A DNA stretch of 64,000 bases. It comes from Adiantum capillus-veneris (Eukaryota; Streptophyta; Polypodiopsida; Polypodiales; Pteridaceae). Positions 40,990-53,452 of this stretch are shown here, in pieces; within the stretch, counting starts at the first letter, position 1, and each line of letters opens with the position of its first letter. Location of the stretch: the NCBI GenBank assembly GCA_014529385.2, contig CM043962.1, positions 127,004,970 through 127,068,969 on the forward strand, in the 5' to 3' direction. A program made the position numbers and the translations under genes. The notes beneath the pieces were generated by a model, which saw only the letters and a list, made by a program, of their open reading frames with translations, was not told the DNA's origin and searched no databases.

Positions 40990-41461
40990 TGTGTCTTCTC
41001 TATGCCAAAATAGTGCAGTCGGACAGACACTGACTACACTATTTTCGCACAGAGACGACACATTCAAGCAAAGCTGAAAGATTATATAAATAATGATATA
41101 AATTAACTTATATTGAGACACTACATTAGACCTCCATGCAAAAAAGATACATTGTGTTATCGCTATGCAAAAATAGAGTACTTGGACCAATGTCCGAGTA
41201 CTCTATTTTTGCATAGCAAACAACACTAATGAAAAAGCTTTAAAAAATATCAATTGTGTCATTCTTGTGCAAAACAATGTGCTCGAACGTGTGTCAGGAT
41301 ACTCTAATTTTGTATAGAGATGACACTATCAAAAAAGCTTCAAAATAGCATAAGGATGACACATCTCAAAAACATAGTGATACCTATTATGTCGTCTCTA
41401 TGCAAAAACAGTGTATTCGAACGTTTGTTCGATTGCACTAATTTTGCATAGAGATGACACA
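40990..41461. repeat. Array of four 72-74 bp hairpins
   Basis: Four imperfect inverted repeats lie at 40990-41062, 41153-41225, 41255-41326 and 41388-41461. Each starts TGTGTC or a variant, has arms close to TCTCTATGCAAAAATAGAGTAC and the complement, and ends GACACA or a variant. In the second unit the arm GCTATGCAAAAATAGAGTAC is perfectly complementary to its partner. The units are related to one another, with loops of only a few bases around TCGAAC/GTCCGA. They sit 176 bp upstream of the H3-like start codon. Confidence 0.9.
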
Positions 41462-41469
41462 GTTTGTAC

Positions 41470-44145
41470 AACATGTTACCTTTTGATGAAAATCCACATG
41501 TTTGAATTGAAGAATGAAGAAAAATATGGAGTAAACATGAAAGTCCGGGTTGAATCAAATAGAAAAAGATTTCCAAAAAGCTTGTTCGAGTGTGAGGGCT
41601 TCTATATATAGGAGTGCACAATTACCTAGGTAAATTTTGAATTTACATGATATACGATGCATGGATTTGACAGTTGGGCACATGTCCCAAAATGCATGAT
41701 TGACACATTGACATTCTATTTATAAATGTGAAAGGAGCTATATATAGCATTTTAACATCAAACTGGTGTATTTTGTGAATGTGTTTTGAACACATTTTAG
41801 TAAATCTATATACTCACACTAACAACCTTTATAAAGATTTACCAATCAGAAGTCCTAACCTCCCCAATAGGCAACTAAGCAGTAAATAATAAAAGAGATT
41901 AATTAATAGAATAATTATAACCTATCCTAATCCAGGCAATAATTTATCACCTTTAATAACAAGAACAGCTCCCTTCCATGTTGCTAAATCTCTACAGAGG
42001 TAAAACCCTTTAACCCCTATATTATAGAGAGTATATAAATAGGACAACTCTATGGAAGTCATAGCCTGAATTTTTATTCCCTTTTTTCTCGTTTTTAATT
42101 CCCATTGTTTATTGATTTTTATTTTTTTTTGCATTCATTCTTTTGTTTTTGCAAGTCCCGTCGGACTTGAAATTTATTTATTTTTCTTTGTTTTTTTAAA
42201 ATTTTTCATGCATTCCACACCCACTGCTACGTCGAGCAAGAATATCCTTTCACGTTCACTTACCAACCCGTATAAAACTTAGATCCGGCTCGTGGCTCTG
42301 TCACTAGAGACAAAGTTGGCCCACCCACCTACCAAGCTTACACGGCGATGGGTACACAACATATAACATATAAGTTTTCCCTCCCCAATCTCATCACATG
42401 TGTAGTACCTAACATACCAGCCATAATCTAGAGTTTAAAGGTCTCTCCAAGCCACAGAGATCTACAACACTTCAAAGATTTGTTTTTACCATTAAGGGTG
42501 TAAATGTACTATCCAACACTAGATTAGCTATAGTGACTATATTGATTGATAACCTTTACTACTCCCCGTCAGCCACTAACTAGTTTGATCAAAATTCTTG
42601 ATTAATAATTCTAGATAAAGATTGCTAATAAAACCATCTAGATTACTAATATAGCCAGTTTAATAGAACTATGCCACACACTTATTAATTCTTCACTAAC
42701 TTACATGCATTAAAATGAAAAGATGTTAACAATTTGAAATAACAACTTGGAAATAAAACACATGTTAAGTCTTTCTTGAAACTATTGCTTTTCTTTGAAT
42801 TGCATCCCCAGATACAGCTTAACATCTCTTTACTTCACAGCAACTACTCCAATCTTCTCTTTTGATCACACACTCTAACTTTGCTTACTGCAAAAGGATA
42901 AGAACTACACCCCCACTAATAGAATGTAGTATTCTACTCCTAATTTTTATTGGTTTTTTGTTGTTTTTTGTTTGTTTTTTTAAATGTTTATTTTTAAAAA
43001 ATATATATTTTTTAGTGTTTTTTCAAATCAAACAAAAAAATCAAGCATAAAAGAAAACGTTTCTTATTAGATTTTATTGGTTTTTTAAATTTTTTGGATT
43101 TTGTGTTGTTTTTTATTATTGTTATTAACAGCATGTGCATGTAAGGCTAGGCAACCCTAAAGTCCATCTCCTCCCTCTGCATCATCATCTAAGTCTCTCA
43201 CTACATATGATGGAATAATGCAGGTGCATTGGCTATGCCAAAAGGTACTACATGTTATGACTACAAGTATCCACACATGGTCCAGTTACCTACTCTCGGT
43301 AAAAGCTTCAGAATCCTACTTGTAGACCATGCCCTAGTTAGAGGCATCTATACAAGGTCCAGAAACCTATTTTTAATAAAAAGCTACGACTGTCTAAATG
43401 CATGTTATACCATATCCACTTTCTTATATTGTGCTATGGATTTCCACACACCTACTTTCACTTAAAATCTGCAGTGTCCTACGTGTACAATGCCCTATTC
43501 ACTACACAAATTTTCAAAACCAATCTATATATACAAATAAGGTAGCATCATGTGGCATAACTCACTAGGTACAATCAATAATAATCTTCCATTGCACCAC
43601 CCTCATTTATCTCATCTCTATTCATCTCACATTTTCTAATTCATCTCAAACATATTTATCTCTCATTAGTTTTAAACTAACATTGCAATCTATTAAAAAA
43701 AAAAGATCACTCAAATATATATCTCCTAATAGTTAGGGATTTTAATATATATCTTTACTCAAGTGCAACTGTATTTATGAACACTTAGAGAAAAAAAAAT
43801 TAGCTCTTTGCTTTGAAACTAACACCACAAACAATGATCCCTCTCAAATCTCACATCTCAAAATCTTGTAGTATTTCTAACTCTCAGACATCTCATACCT
43901 CTCGGACAATATCTCCATAACATCACCCAAAAATCTCACTTCTCTAGCTTCTCTACTCTACTTCTCAATCATCTCTTAACTTCTTAACATCTCTAACTCT
44001 CAAGCATCTCTCAACTTACTAACTTTTCTACAAACATCTCTCACTTCTTTAACATCTTTCCACTTTGCTAACTATTTTTCACTTCACATCCTTTAGCTAA
44101 TTCAAATTGCGTCGAAATGCCTTCAAAATAACATTATAATTCTGT

Positions 44146-44150
<5 letters not shown>
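41470..44150. other. AT-rich intergenic DNA, no gene recognised
   Basis: Short frames only. Poly-T runs at 42120-42200 and 42950-43030, and degenerate CATCTC/CTCTAAC pyrimidine words at 43840-44090. Nothing matches a known element by eye. Confidence 0.5.

Positions 44151-44210
<60 letters not shown>
44151..44210. repeat. (GT)30 microsatellite
   Basis: An uninterrupted GT run of 60 bp. Confidence 0.97.
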
Positions 44211-44214
<4 letters not shown>

Positions 44215-45195
44215 GCTTGCTAAGTGATTATGCTTAATGTGCATGTTTATACACTTGAAAATTGATTTGTATGTGTGAATTGATGTGCAAAATGGAAGGA
44301 TTGATATGCTGATTTGATGGTGTGTTTTACTAATGTGCAATAATTTTTCTATAATTTTTGGGTCAAAATTGAGTGAAAACGATAAAAACAATCCAACACT
44401 ATTCAATTTTGATTAGCACTTTAATGAATGATTGATTGAAATGTGTACTTGCATTGCTAAGTGGTGTTTTGGGAATTTTTTTGCTATTTTTTATAAAATT
44501 TTAGCATATTTTTGCTAATTTATTGACCAAAATTGCTAATTTTTTTCAAATTTAATAAAATGAAAAAAACTTGATACAATCCAAAGTGTGCATTGCAAAT
44601 TACTATATTTTCACTAATGTTTTGATTAATCTTATCATTCTTGGGATAATTTCTAAAGTCTTGGACTTTACTTTAAACTTTTTTGTATACTTGCATATTT
44701 TCAAAGAAATAATTTTTAAAAACCACCCCAATAGGATCCCATCTCATTTCCTCTCTTTTACTTTTTTTTTCTTTTTTTAAATTCTTTCCCATTTTTTTGT
44801 TTTACTTCGTGATTTATGCAATGTCTTTCTTATTTTTGTATTTTCTTTTGTTGTATTAAAAAGAACAAAAAAACTTTTTCCCCAAAAATAGGTTTTTAAA
44901 GAATTTTAAAAAAATGGCAAAAAGAAAAAAATAGAATTAAAACAAACAAAAGAAAAAGAAAAGAAAAAAGAAAAAAGAGAACTTTCTTTAAATAACACAC
45001 ACATACACAATAGCGCATGCACATCCACTTGCAGGCGCGCGCGCACACACACAAATATACACACTTTTGCGAGTCTGGCTCGCTTTTGGTGCTATCAATT
45101 AACGTGTGTGTGTGTGTGTGTGTGCACGCGCGCGCACACACATGCCAACACTCCCCCATTCTCGTTCTCACCCGTGCGTGTTGGCTACCAGTGGG

Positions 45196-45277
<82 letters not shown>

Positions 45278-46392
45278 TCTTTCTCTCCCTCTTTCCCTCC
45301 TCGCTCTACACGACCCTGCCAGCTTCCCTGCACGCTTTGATTCTTTCTTTGTCTTCTTTTATTGACCTTTTAATTTATGATTTAATTTCATTTCATTTCA
45401 TTTTCAATTTAATTTTTATTTGACTTGAATTTTATTTTAGTTTTATTTTATTTCATGTCATTTTGTTTTTTATTTATTCTTTTATAAAAACAAAAAAGTC
45501 AAAAAAGAAAAAACCAATAAAAAGCACCTAGAAATCTTTTAAAATTTTCAAATAAACAAAACAGAAAATCCACATTGAATTAAAAAATAAAAAATAAAAT
45601 AAATTTAAAATCCATATAAGAACCAAAATTGACCAAAAACAAAAAAAGTAGAATAAAAATTCAAAAAAATAACTTCAAATAACATTACAAATAAATAGAA
45701 AAACATCCAAAAAATATTTAAATTTTATAAAAATAAAAAAAACTACATTTGATTTTTTTAAATTTTTCTTTTGAGCTTTTTTATTTATTTAAACTTTGTT
45801 CATTCCTTTTTTATTTTTGGCATTTATTGTTTGCTTTCTTTTTTTTACTGAAAAATGAAAAAAGAATTTTGCATTTCTCTCCCTTATTTTTTTTCTCTAC
45901 TTTCCACATGCATCACACACCTCGTATAGAGCTTGTTACGTGCATTTATGCACGATTAGGGACATATATAGTAGATATGCCTGGAGAGTTTGACTTTGCA
46001 AGATTATGCCCGATTTGAACAGATTTGAGTCAAACCGCATTGATCTTACACGGACTTTGATTTTGATCTACAGTTTGTATGTTGATGAGCTTTAGAACAC
46101 ATTCACATGCGAGATTTTGACTTGTCTTAATTTTAGCTATTGATCACATGTTTGCGCACGACTAGAGCCCGATTTGGTTCGTTGTCTGATATTTGATCCG
46201 CGACTTGGGCCTAGAGACAATTTTAGAGGTTGTTCACACGTAGTGATCACAGATTAGCACTTGGCTTAGCCCTTCAATTACCAAATTCCCCACCCTAAGC
46301 TAGTGCACTTGCATATAAACCTCCTTATGTTGTATTTGACTTAGATTGATAGGTTTTGGTGATCATGGATCTTGAGGTCCTATTTGACATAC
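44211..46392. other. AT-rich DNA with GT and CT microsatellites, no gene recognised
   Basis: Contains poly-A/poly-T tracts, a GT run at about 45104-45124 and a long CT run at 45198-45275. Repeated TTTTATTT/AAATAAA words at 45360-45740 give no coding signal. Confidence 0.6.
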
Positions 46393-46579
46393 TGTTGGGT
46401 TAAAGGCCCGTGTGCCCTGTTGCCCGTTGTTCAGCCGCCCATGTACAGCCATTCATTTACTCATTCATAAGAACTATACTCATAACTACACATTGTAGTG
46501 TGAGTACCGCCCCGCCACACACTGTGTCTATCTCCTTCTTCGTGTTGGCTCTCTGTGTGTGTGCTCTCCGATCCCAACA
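46393..46579 (+). repeat. 5' LTR of copia D
   Basis: 187 bp with perfect 7-bp terminal inverted repeats TGTTGGG...CCCAACA. The 3' edge is fixed by the adjoining primer site. Confidence 0.9.
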
Positions 46580-46581
46580 AG

Positions 46582-46593
46582 TGGTATCAGAGC
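46582..46593 (+). other. Primer binding site of copia D
   Basis: TGGTATCAGAGC, perfect complement of the plant initiator Met tRNA 3' end, two bases after the LTR. Confidence 0.95.
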
Positions 46594-47026
46594 TTGGTAG
46601 TGAGAGCATTGAGAGCTTCATCATCATTGTTGAGTGTGTTGAAACTTGCTGCTGTTTCATTGCCGTTTTTTGGTTTCGTGCACGCGCGCATTTCCAAAGA
46701 GCAGAAGGTTTTTCTGAGCTTGGCATTGGAAGGTTCAGCACTCTGCGAGTATTTTCACCAGGTGTCCTTGGGGTTTAACCCCCCTTTCGGAGCCATTCGT
46801 GCCATTAGAAATCCCATCCGAGCTACAGACTAGGAGCTACGTTTTTCAGCTCTCTTTGGTAGTTTTCTGCTGCTAGAGCTTCCATAGCCATTACAGGTGC
46901 CATTGGTGTAGTGTCTTCCACTTACGTGAGCCCACAGCTCATTTGAGAGTGTGTAGCCTCTTCTTGGAGTGGCCTCATACACACAGAAAGAGTGGGAGTT
47001 TTGGCGACATTGTCTTCTTCGACTAC

Positions 47027-47092
47027 AGGTACAGGTACAGGTGCAGGTACAGGTACAGGTACGGGTACAGGTTACAGGTTACAGGGAGCTTT
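47027..47092. repeat. GGTACA hexamer repeat in the copia D leader
   Basis: About ten near-perfect tandem ACAGGT hexamers with two changes (TGCAGG, TACGGG). Confidence 0.85.
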
Positions 47093-47764
47093 GGATACAG
47101 GTCTCTTCTGTGGTTACAAAACATGTATTTTGACTATGGGACAGCCATGTATATGGTTGTGGTTTGAGTGGGAGCTTCTACTCTTCTCGGCAGTCTGTTT
47201 ATGCGTGTTCTTGAGCTACAGGTTGACATCATCTATGTATGTTGATGGTTGTGGATATGGCAGTTTGACAGACACTCTTTATGCATGATATTGTGGAGAT
47301 TTGGTTCACTTATACATAGAGCGGGTTTGGTCTTGCTTGCAGTGTTGCGGTTTGAGTACGGACAGGTACTCGGTTGACAGTAGAGATTGGACTTCGTTGA
47401 GCTTGTGCATTGGTTATATGCTCACTTGGATCCATTTATGCTCACGGATTTGTGTAAGCTTGGTCAGCTTATGTCTCTATTGTGGTTATTCAGACATGGA
47501 GTATGTTTATGCCTCTATGACAACTCATTGTTGATGCATTTTGTGGCACAGTTTGCCTAGGCCGGTTGAGTTACAGGTGTCACGGGTTTATGCATTTGTT
47601 TGTGGATTTCTACGTACGTTTTTTTGACCATATTATGGGCTGATTTATACTCTATGCGTTTGCTCTTTTGATTGAGCAGCAGGTGTTGTCAGATTTGCAA
47701 CACTACTTTGTTGTGGCAGTTTGTTGGTTGGTTACAGGTTTCTCATTGTTGCATTCTTGTTGTA

Positions 47765-50764
47765 ATGGGCACTAAAGAGGACACAGTTTTCAATATTGAG
47801 AAGTTGGATGGTGCTAACTTCTCATATTGGAAAGATCAGATTTGGGATGTCTTGGTCCAGAAGAAACAGATTCAACCTCTAAAGTTGCAGGGAGTTAAGC
47901 CAGAGAACATGGAGAGGGATGATTGGGAGGAGTTGGATGAGATGTGCAGGTCTACCATTAGGCTTTCCCTTTCAAAGTCTGTTTATTACAATGTGAAAGA
48001 TGCACAGGGTGGAGCTTATGAGCTATGGCAGCGGATTTGCGATATGTATGATAAGCATTCGGCTGCTTCTATGGTGTATTGGATTAAAAAGCTTATTGAT
48101 TTGCGAATGGAGGAAGGTGCTTCCATGAATGCGCATTTGAATGAGTTCAATACAATTTTCAGCCAACTTGCTACGCAGGAAATTACGTTTGAGGAAAATG
48201 TAAAAGCTATGTTTTTACTTGTCACGTTGCCTGAGTCATGGGACACATTTAGGACAGCCATAAGTAACTCGGTTCCTGCGAATGAGTTGACAAGTACTAA
48301 TGTGGAGTCTAGTCTTCTCACGGAAGAGATTAATCGAAAGAATAATGCAGGTAATAAGTCTTCTAGTGCAATGGTTGTCAGAGGCAGGACTATGGACAAG
48401 TATAAGTCCAACAGGGGTAAATCTAGAAGCAGGTCCCGTGCAGGCACAAGTAAAAAGGATGTGGAATGTTTCCATTGTGGTAGAAAAGGCCATTTCAAAA
48501 AGGATTGCTACAAGTGGAAAAGGGAAAATGGAGATGGTAAGAAGAAAGACCGTGATGCTAAGGACAAGCCTAAATCCAATGTCAAGATTGAGGAGTTAAA
48601 TGCAACACAGGGAGAGTGTAGCTCTCAAGATGACCATGTATGTGCTCCGACTAGTGCTACTAGTGAAGAGCTTGGTGATGTGTTGCTTGCATCCTATTTT
48701 GATGACGCTTTTCTTCTCACTCATGAGCGTAGTATGCCTATGGATTGGGTCATTGACAGTGGTGCTTCTTTTCACGTTACGCCTCATAGGTCGTGGTTTC
48801 ATGACTATGATGCTTCGAGCACAGGTACTGTCAGGATTGCCGATGGGCGTTCTATGCAGATTCATGGCATTGGGGATATTCATTTGGCTATGCCAAACTC
48901 TACTACGTTTGTCTTGCAGCGTGTGCGTCATGTGCCGGCTCTTGCAAAAAGCTTGATTAGTGTGGGTCAGTTGGATTCACTTGGTTTCAATGTATCTTTT
49001 GGTGATGGAGGTTGGAAGATCACTAAGGGCAGCCTTGTTTTGGTTAAAGGTGCTAAGAGGAATACGTTGTATTCCCTTTGTGTAGCTAGTGTGGCTGATC
49101 ACATTGTGGGGATCACTGAGCAACCTCCTGCTTCTTTATGGCATCAGCGTTTGGGGCATATGTCACTAAAAGGTATGAAGTTGTTGGCACGTGCGGATTA
49201 CATTCCCGTTTCAGATTTTGGTGGTTTTGAGTTTTGTGAGCATTGCCTTTATGGTCGACATGCTCGGTCTTCTCATAAGAAAAGTGTTCCACACAGATCT
49301 TTGGAAAAGCTAGCTTTGGTGCATAGTGATGTATGTGGGCCGATGCCCAATGCTTCTCTTGGAGGTGCTATGTACTTTGTTACGTTCATTGATGATGCTA
49401 GCAGGAAGGTATGGGCATACCCCATTCGTAAGAAGGATATGGTGTTTGATATATTTAAGCAATGGTTGGCTCTTGTTGAGAACCAATCAGGTTGTAAGTT
49501 GAAGTGCTTACGTACGGACAATGGGGGTGAATTTATGTCTCATGCTTTCACAACATTATGTGTTGAGAAGGGTATACGGCGCGAGCTTAGTGCTCCCTAT
49601 ACACCTCCTCAAAATGGTGTGGCAGAGCGCATGAACAGGACTATACAGGAAAAAGTCCGTAGTATGCTTTCTATGGCTGGTTTGTCAAATGGATTTTGGG
49701 CTGAAGCTGTTGCCACTTCTGTGCATTTGATAAATCGTTCACCTAGTGTTCCTTTGGGCTTCAAAGTGCCTGAAGAGGTATGGACAGGTTTGCCACCTTC
49801 GTATGGTCACCTCCGTGTTTTTGGCTGTGAAGCTTATGTACATGTACCTAAGGCAAAACGCAGCAAATTGGATCCAAAGAGCAAGAGATGTATCTTCTTG
49901 GGTTATGGTAGCTCTGGTGAGATGGGTTATCGATTGTGGGATCCTATTGACAGGAAGATTGTGCGCAGCCATGATGTTGTTTTTCATGAGGACTCTATGT
50001 ATAGAGCATCACCGCGAACGGTTGAGGTTCGGCGTGTGATATTTGAGGAGGATGGTCATCGGTATGATGGTCCCATGGCTGCTCGTGGGCAGCCCATTGA
50101 CCCTCAAGTGGGAGATCAGCCCTTGTTGGGAGATCATGTAGATGTGGGACAGCCAGATCAGCCCTTGTTGGGAGATCATGTAGATGTGGGACAGCCAGAT
50201 GCACCTCCTGCACAGTCTTTGAGGCGTTCAGAGCGGCGTGCAAGACAGCCTCAGCGTTTTGTGCCTTCTATGGATTATGTATTGTTGACTGATTGCGGGG
50301 AGCCATCATGTTATGATGAGGCCATGTCTAGTGTTGACAAGCTCAAGTGGGAGCAGGCTATGCAGTCAGAGATGGATTCGTTGATCCAAAATGAAACGTG
50401 GGAGCTTACTCCTTTGCCAAAGGGTAAGAAGGCACTACCATGCAAGTGGGTTTACAAGATAAAACTGTGTTCAATGGATGCAAAGCCTAGGTACAAAGCA
50501 AGGCTTGTGGCTAAAGGATTCAAGCAACAGAAGGGCATTGATTTTGACGAGATCTTCTCCCCAGTGGTGAAGATGTCTACTTTGCGTATGTTGTTTGCTT
50601 TGGTCATACTATCGTGGGTTTATGGCGAGTTGAGAGCCCGAGCACACCCGACATTGTTAGATCACCTTCTTGATGGTTTTGCTACATTGTATAGACACAT
50701 GATGGGGGATAGTCCTGAGAGTATTATGTTAGCTACCACAGACTGTATCTTTGAATTTGTTTGA
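47765..50764 (+). CDS. gag-pol: gag-protease-integrase-RT(start) polyprotein of copia D
   Basis: The start is taken at an ATG at 47765 (MGTKEDTVFNIEKLDG), where copia gags begin, rather than 31 codons upstream. In order: UBN2-type gag; knuckle CFHCGRKGHFKKDC (about 48468-48510); protease WVIDSGASFH (about 48745); HHCC module (LWHQRLGHMSLKG ... FCEHC); integrase core with LVHSDVCGP, LRTDNGGEF and NGVAERMN, catalytic D, D and E present; the CIFLGY segment; a 42-bp duplicated linker (GDQPLLGDHVDVGQP twice, 50115-50199); and the RT start CKWVYKIK, ARLVAKGFKQQKGIDFDE. RT is cut after TLRMLFALV at about 50606; the last 53 codons are unrelated sequence. YVDD and RNase H are absent, so it cannot be autonomous. 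Confidence 0.95.
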   Translation: MGTKEDTVFNIEKLDGANFSYWKDQIWDVLVQKKQIQPLKLQGVKPENMERDDWEELDEMCRSTIRLSLSKSVYYNVKDAQGGAYELWQRICDMYDKHSAASMVYWIKKLIDLRMEEGASMNAHLNEFNTIFSQLATQEITFEENVKAMFLLVTLPESWDTFRTAISNSVPANELTSTNVESSLLTEEINRKNNAGNKSSSAMVVRGRTMDKYKSNRGKSRSRSRAGTSKKDVECFHCGRKGHFKKDCYKWKRENGDGKKKDRDAKDKPKSNVKIEELNATQGECSSQDDHVCAPTSATSEELGDVLLASYFDDAFLLTHERSMPMDWVIDSGASFHVTPHRSWFHDYDASSTGTVRIADGRSMQIHGIGDIHLAMPNSTTFVLQRVRHVPALAKSLISVGQLDSLGFNVSFGDGGWKITKGSLVLVKGAKRNTLYSLCVASVADHIVGITEQPPASLWHQRLGHMSLKGMKLLARADYIPVSDFGGFEFCEHCLYGRHARSSHKKSVPHRSLEKLALVHSDVCGPMPNASLGGAMYFVTFIDDASRKVWAYPIRKKDMVFDIFKQWLALVENQSGCKLKCLRTDNGGEFMSHAFTTLCVEKGIRRELSAPYTPPQNGVAERMNRTIQEKVRSMLSMAGLSNGFWAEAVATSVHLINRSPSVPLGFKVPEEVWTGLPPSYGHLRVFGCEAYVHVPKAKRSKLDPKSKRCIFLGYGSSGEMGYRLWDPIDRKIVRSHDVVFHEDSMYRASPRTVEVRRVIFEEDGHRYDGPMAARGQPIDPQVGDQPLLGDHVDVGQPDQPLLGDHVDVGQPDAPPAQSLRRSERRARQPQRFVPSMDYVLLTDCGEPSCYDEAMSSVDKLKWEQAMQSEMDSLIQNETWELTPLPKGKKALPCKWVYKIKLCSMDAKPRYKARLVAKGFKQQKGIDFDEIFSPVVKMSTLRMLFALVILSWVYGELRARAHPTLLDHLLDGFATLYRHMMGDSPESIMLATTDCIFEFV

Positions 50765-53205
50765 CACTAGACCCTTGCATGCTAATGAGGATTAGAGAAT
50801 GTATCGAGAGAGATAGCCAAACTTGGGGAGTACCCTCCTCATGACACAATTAGTTCTATCCCACCAGGTTCCTTATGATGTACCTACAAAAGAATTTAAG
50901 ACGAGGCTGCCTATGTGTTGTTGTGTGGAATACGCTATTTCCCTTCTTGAAGTAGTGATGTTGCACCTATTTTAGACCCGATGACCATACTCCCTACACA
51001 ACCAACGCGACTCATATCATTTCTAGGATTCACATCATCCAGACCATCTAGGAGATAGACCTTTGTTGAGATCATAGCAGAGATGAGGGTTGTTATGGAG
51101 CACAAAATCCAGAGCCTTACCATTTCACCGCCAAAGTTATCGTGCACAGAGACAGTCACCATAGAGGCTTTGACCTCTACTACGACTAGTACACATACTA
51201 GAGAGGTTGTAGAGACCACACCATAGACACAAAGCTTGCTAGATCACATCTATCAGATATGCTAGTGAGTCATAAATCGCCACCCAAAAACACCATGTAG
51301 GTACCACATTAGGATAAGGTTGCCGCGACGAGCAAGGAGCACCATACTGAGTTTGTGCTACAGGCTATAGAGGTGTCATGCCTTGGTTTGTTGACCTTGA
51401 TGGACATTCTTATACCGGAGGCACCCTCTCAAATGACATTGACACTTCGATATGGCAAGTAGTTAGAGTTCACAACATCACATTGGTTCGATTAAGCTCT
51501 ATACTGATGAGCTCAAGGGCACATACATGTCCCTGCCGATCATCACATATAATGTTGTAGATAGAGCACATCCTGATGATTTTTTGGACACCTAGGTACA
51601 TCGTAGGATAGTGCACTTACGTACAATGGAGTACACTTTGACTTATGTTGATGATTGTGGATGTAGATAGCAACGAGAGTAGACCATAGGATGTTTTGAG
51701 CTAGCGATGAGCCTTATGATATATCTTGTTAGAGATCCTCATGATAAAATTAATAACGACACATATGGTACAAGATATTACTTGATGATTAGATTTCCCT
51801 ATTCACCATGGCATGGTAAGGATCCTGTTGTAGTGATGACCATGCAAAGTCCAGAGAGACCTGCTAGAAAGATTTCCCCTACTATGTCACCTCCCAAATC
51901 TCCATCACTTGGACAGATTTTGCCTCAAATCATAGTTGATTAGTTGAGATCCAAAGTGGTTGAGATGGAGGAGAGGAATGCCCAGATTGACAATAGTACA
52001 AGTATAGCAGAGAGCACTACCATATAGCCACCTAGAGTGACTATTCCAAAGCTTGCTACTTGTTCTACAAAGGATGCACAGCCTAGCGAGATTGCTCCTA
52101 CACCAAAAATGAGTTTTGAGCTAGTAGAGAAACTGAGATACTTGTAGATATGATAGAGACATATACTACCATTGAGACGGATGCTCATGGACACCCACAA
52201 CCAAATTTATTAATGATGGAGCATTTAGATTCCCCATGCAAGACAGGGACAAATGAGGTACTTATAAACCATGATTATCACCCACCCAGAGTAGAGGTCA
52301 CACTTAAGGAGTTAGAGATGAGTTTTCCTAGTGTGACTTCTACGTAGAGCCTACCTTAGAGGATGTTCACCAGAGTAGAACTACCTATGAGTGACTTAAG
52401 ATATATCATATCTATAGCTCATCACAAAGAGCTTATTGTAGGGTCGCTATACATGTTTATGTGTCCCACATGAGGACCAAGACTAGACCATTAGCTAGTG
52501 ATGATACGCCAGTTTGGATTGAGAGATACAGTGCACATGATGTTCAATCTCAAGGTTGGATCACATCTAGACAGTCACTAGAGGCATAGGGATTCTATAG
52601 AGGATATAGCCATATTTAGGTTCTTAGACCACAGACCCTAGTGTTTGCATGGATCTTGTATAGTTTCTTTGACCACACAAATGCTACAGAGATATATTCA
52701 CATTCACTACCTATAGAGAGATCTACCCCACGATGAGTGCTGACATGAGCTAGACATTCACGACCGCATGTGAGGAGAGCTCGGCATACATTCATTGAGA
52801 CACCACGGATAGTGAATATTTGGCAACCAAAGAGCCGACCACCTATTACAACCTTGTTGACACAAGCCTAGCTCACTTGAGATTTCTACTGACCATGCTA
52901 TCAACTTAAAGTTAGGCAGGAGTCAATCATTGAGGGATCCTTAGCCACATAGTATGTTGGTCATACCATCACAGGTGGATTTCATCCATATAAGTTGTGC
53001 TACATATTCTACCATCCACATGGAGCTAAGTGCTAGCCAAAGAGCAAGGAGATTGCATATTTTATTGTTTGGATAGAGTTCTCTAGTCCCTCTTAGCTGC
53101 ACTACACCTTTGACTTGTGCATATTGAATATGGTGCACTAGACACATGCGCATATAACTTTTTTTGCTTTGGGCTTTTTTCCTCTAGACATCTAGGTTTA
53201 AAAAT
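50765..53205 (+). other. Degenerate repeat-derived DNA, no intact gene
   Basis: Plus-strand text still reads like old coding sequence in places (PTMSPPKSPSLGQILPQI, then LRSKVVEMEERNAQI and SEIAPTPKMSFELVEKL at about 51870-52140) with stops every 20-40 codons. I cannot name the family. It fills the space between copia D and copia E. Confidence 0.4.
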
Positions 53206-53431
53206 TGTTACCATACATATGTGGTAGTGATGTGTGTAGACACACTTAGCACCACCAGGGCATTTTTTCCCTCACTAGGAGGTTTTTCCCACCGTGCATT
53301 GTTTATACGCCCATCGTTCTAGGGCTAACTTATCTTTCATGTGTGCATAAGAAATATACTCTCTGTTGTGTGCCTTAAGCTTCTTCATCTTCTCCAAGTT
53401 GTGATGTTTCCCTACAACCCTATTTCCAGCA
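53206..53431 (+). repeat. 5' LTR of copia E
   Basis: 226 bp, TGTTACCATACA to TTTCCAGCA, homologous to 55289-55517 and to the copia C LTRs. Confidence 0.92.
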
Positions 53432-53433
53432 AT

Positions 53434-53452
53434 TGGTATCAGAGCAGGTTGC
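53434..53452 (+). other. Primer binding site of copia E
   Basis: TGGTATCAGAGCAGGTTGC, identical to the copia C site except for its first base. Confidence 0.95.

Larger units (their letters stand above)
46393..50606 (+). mobile_element. 3'-truncated Ty1/copia retrotransposon D
   Basis: Plus-strand order: 187-bp LTR, initiator-Met primer site, a 1.2-kb leader, then a single long gag-PR-IN frame that breaks off early in RT at about 50606. No 3' LTR copy of TGTTGGGTTAAAGG is visible to the right. The frame is intact, so the truncation is fairly recent or the coding part has been preserved. Confidence 0.92.

Noticed and set aside
40990-41461. Regularly spaced repeats that might suggest CRISPR
   Set aside because: The units are hairpins with related whole sequences, not identical short repeats with unique spacers, and the context is a plant genome.
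46582-46593. tRNA-like TGGTATCAGAGC sequences (also at 37182 and 53434)
   Set aside because: These are only primer sites next to LTRs; no cloverleaf sequence surrounds them.
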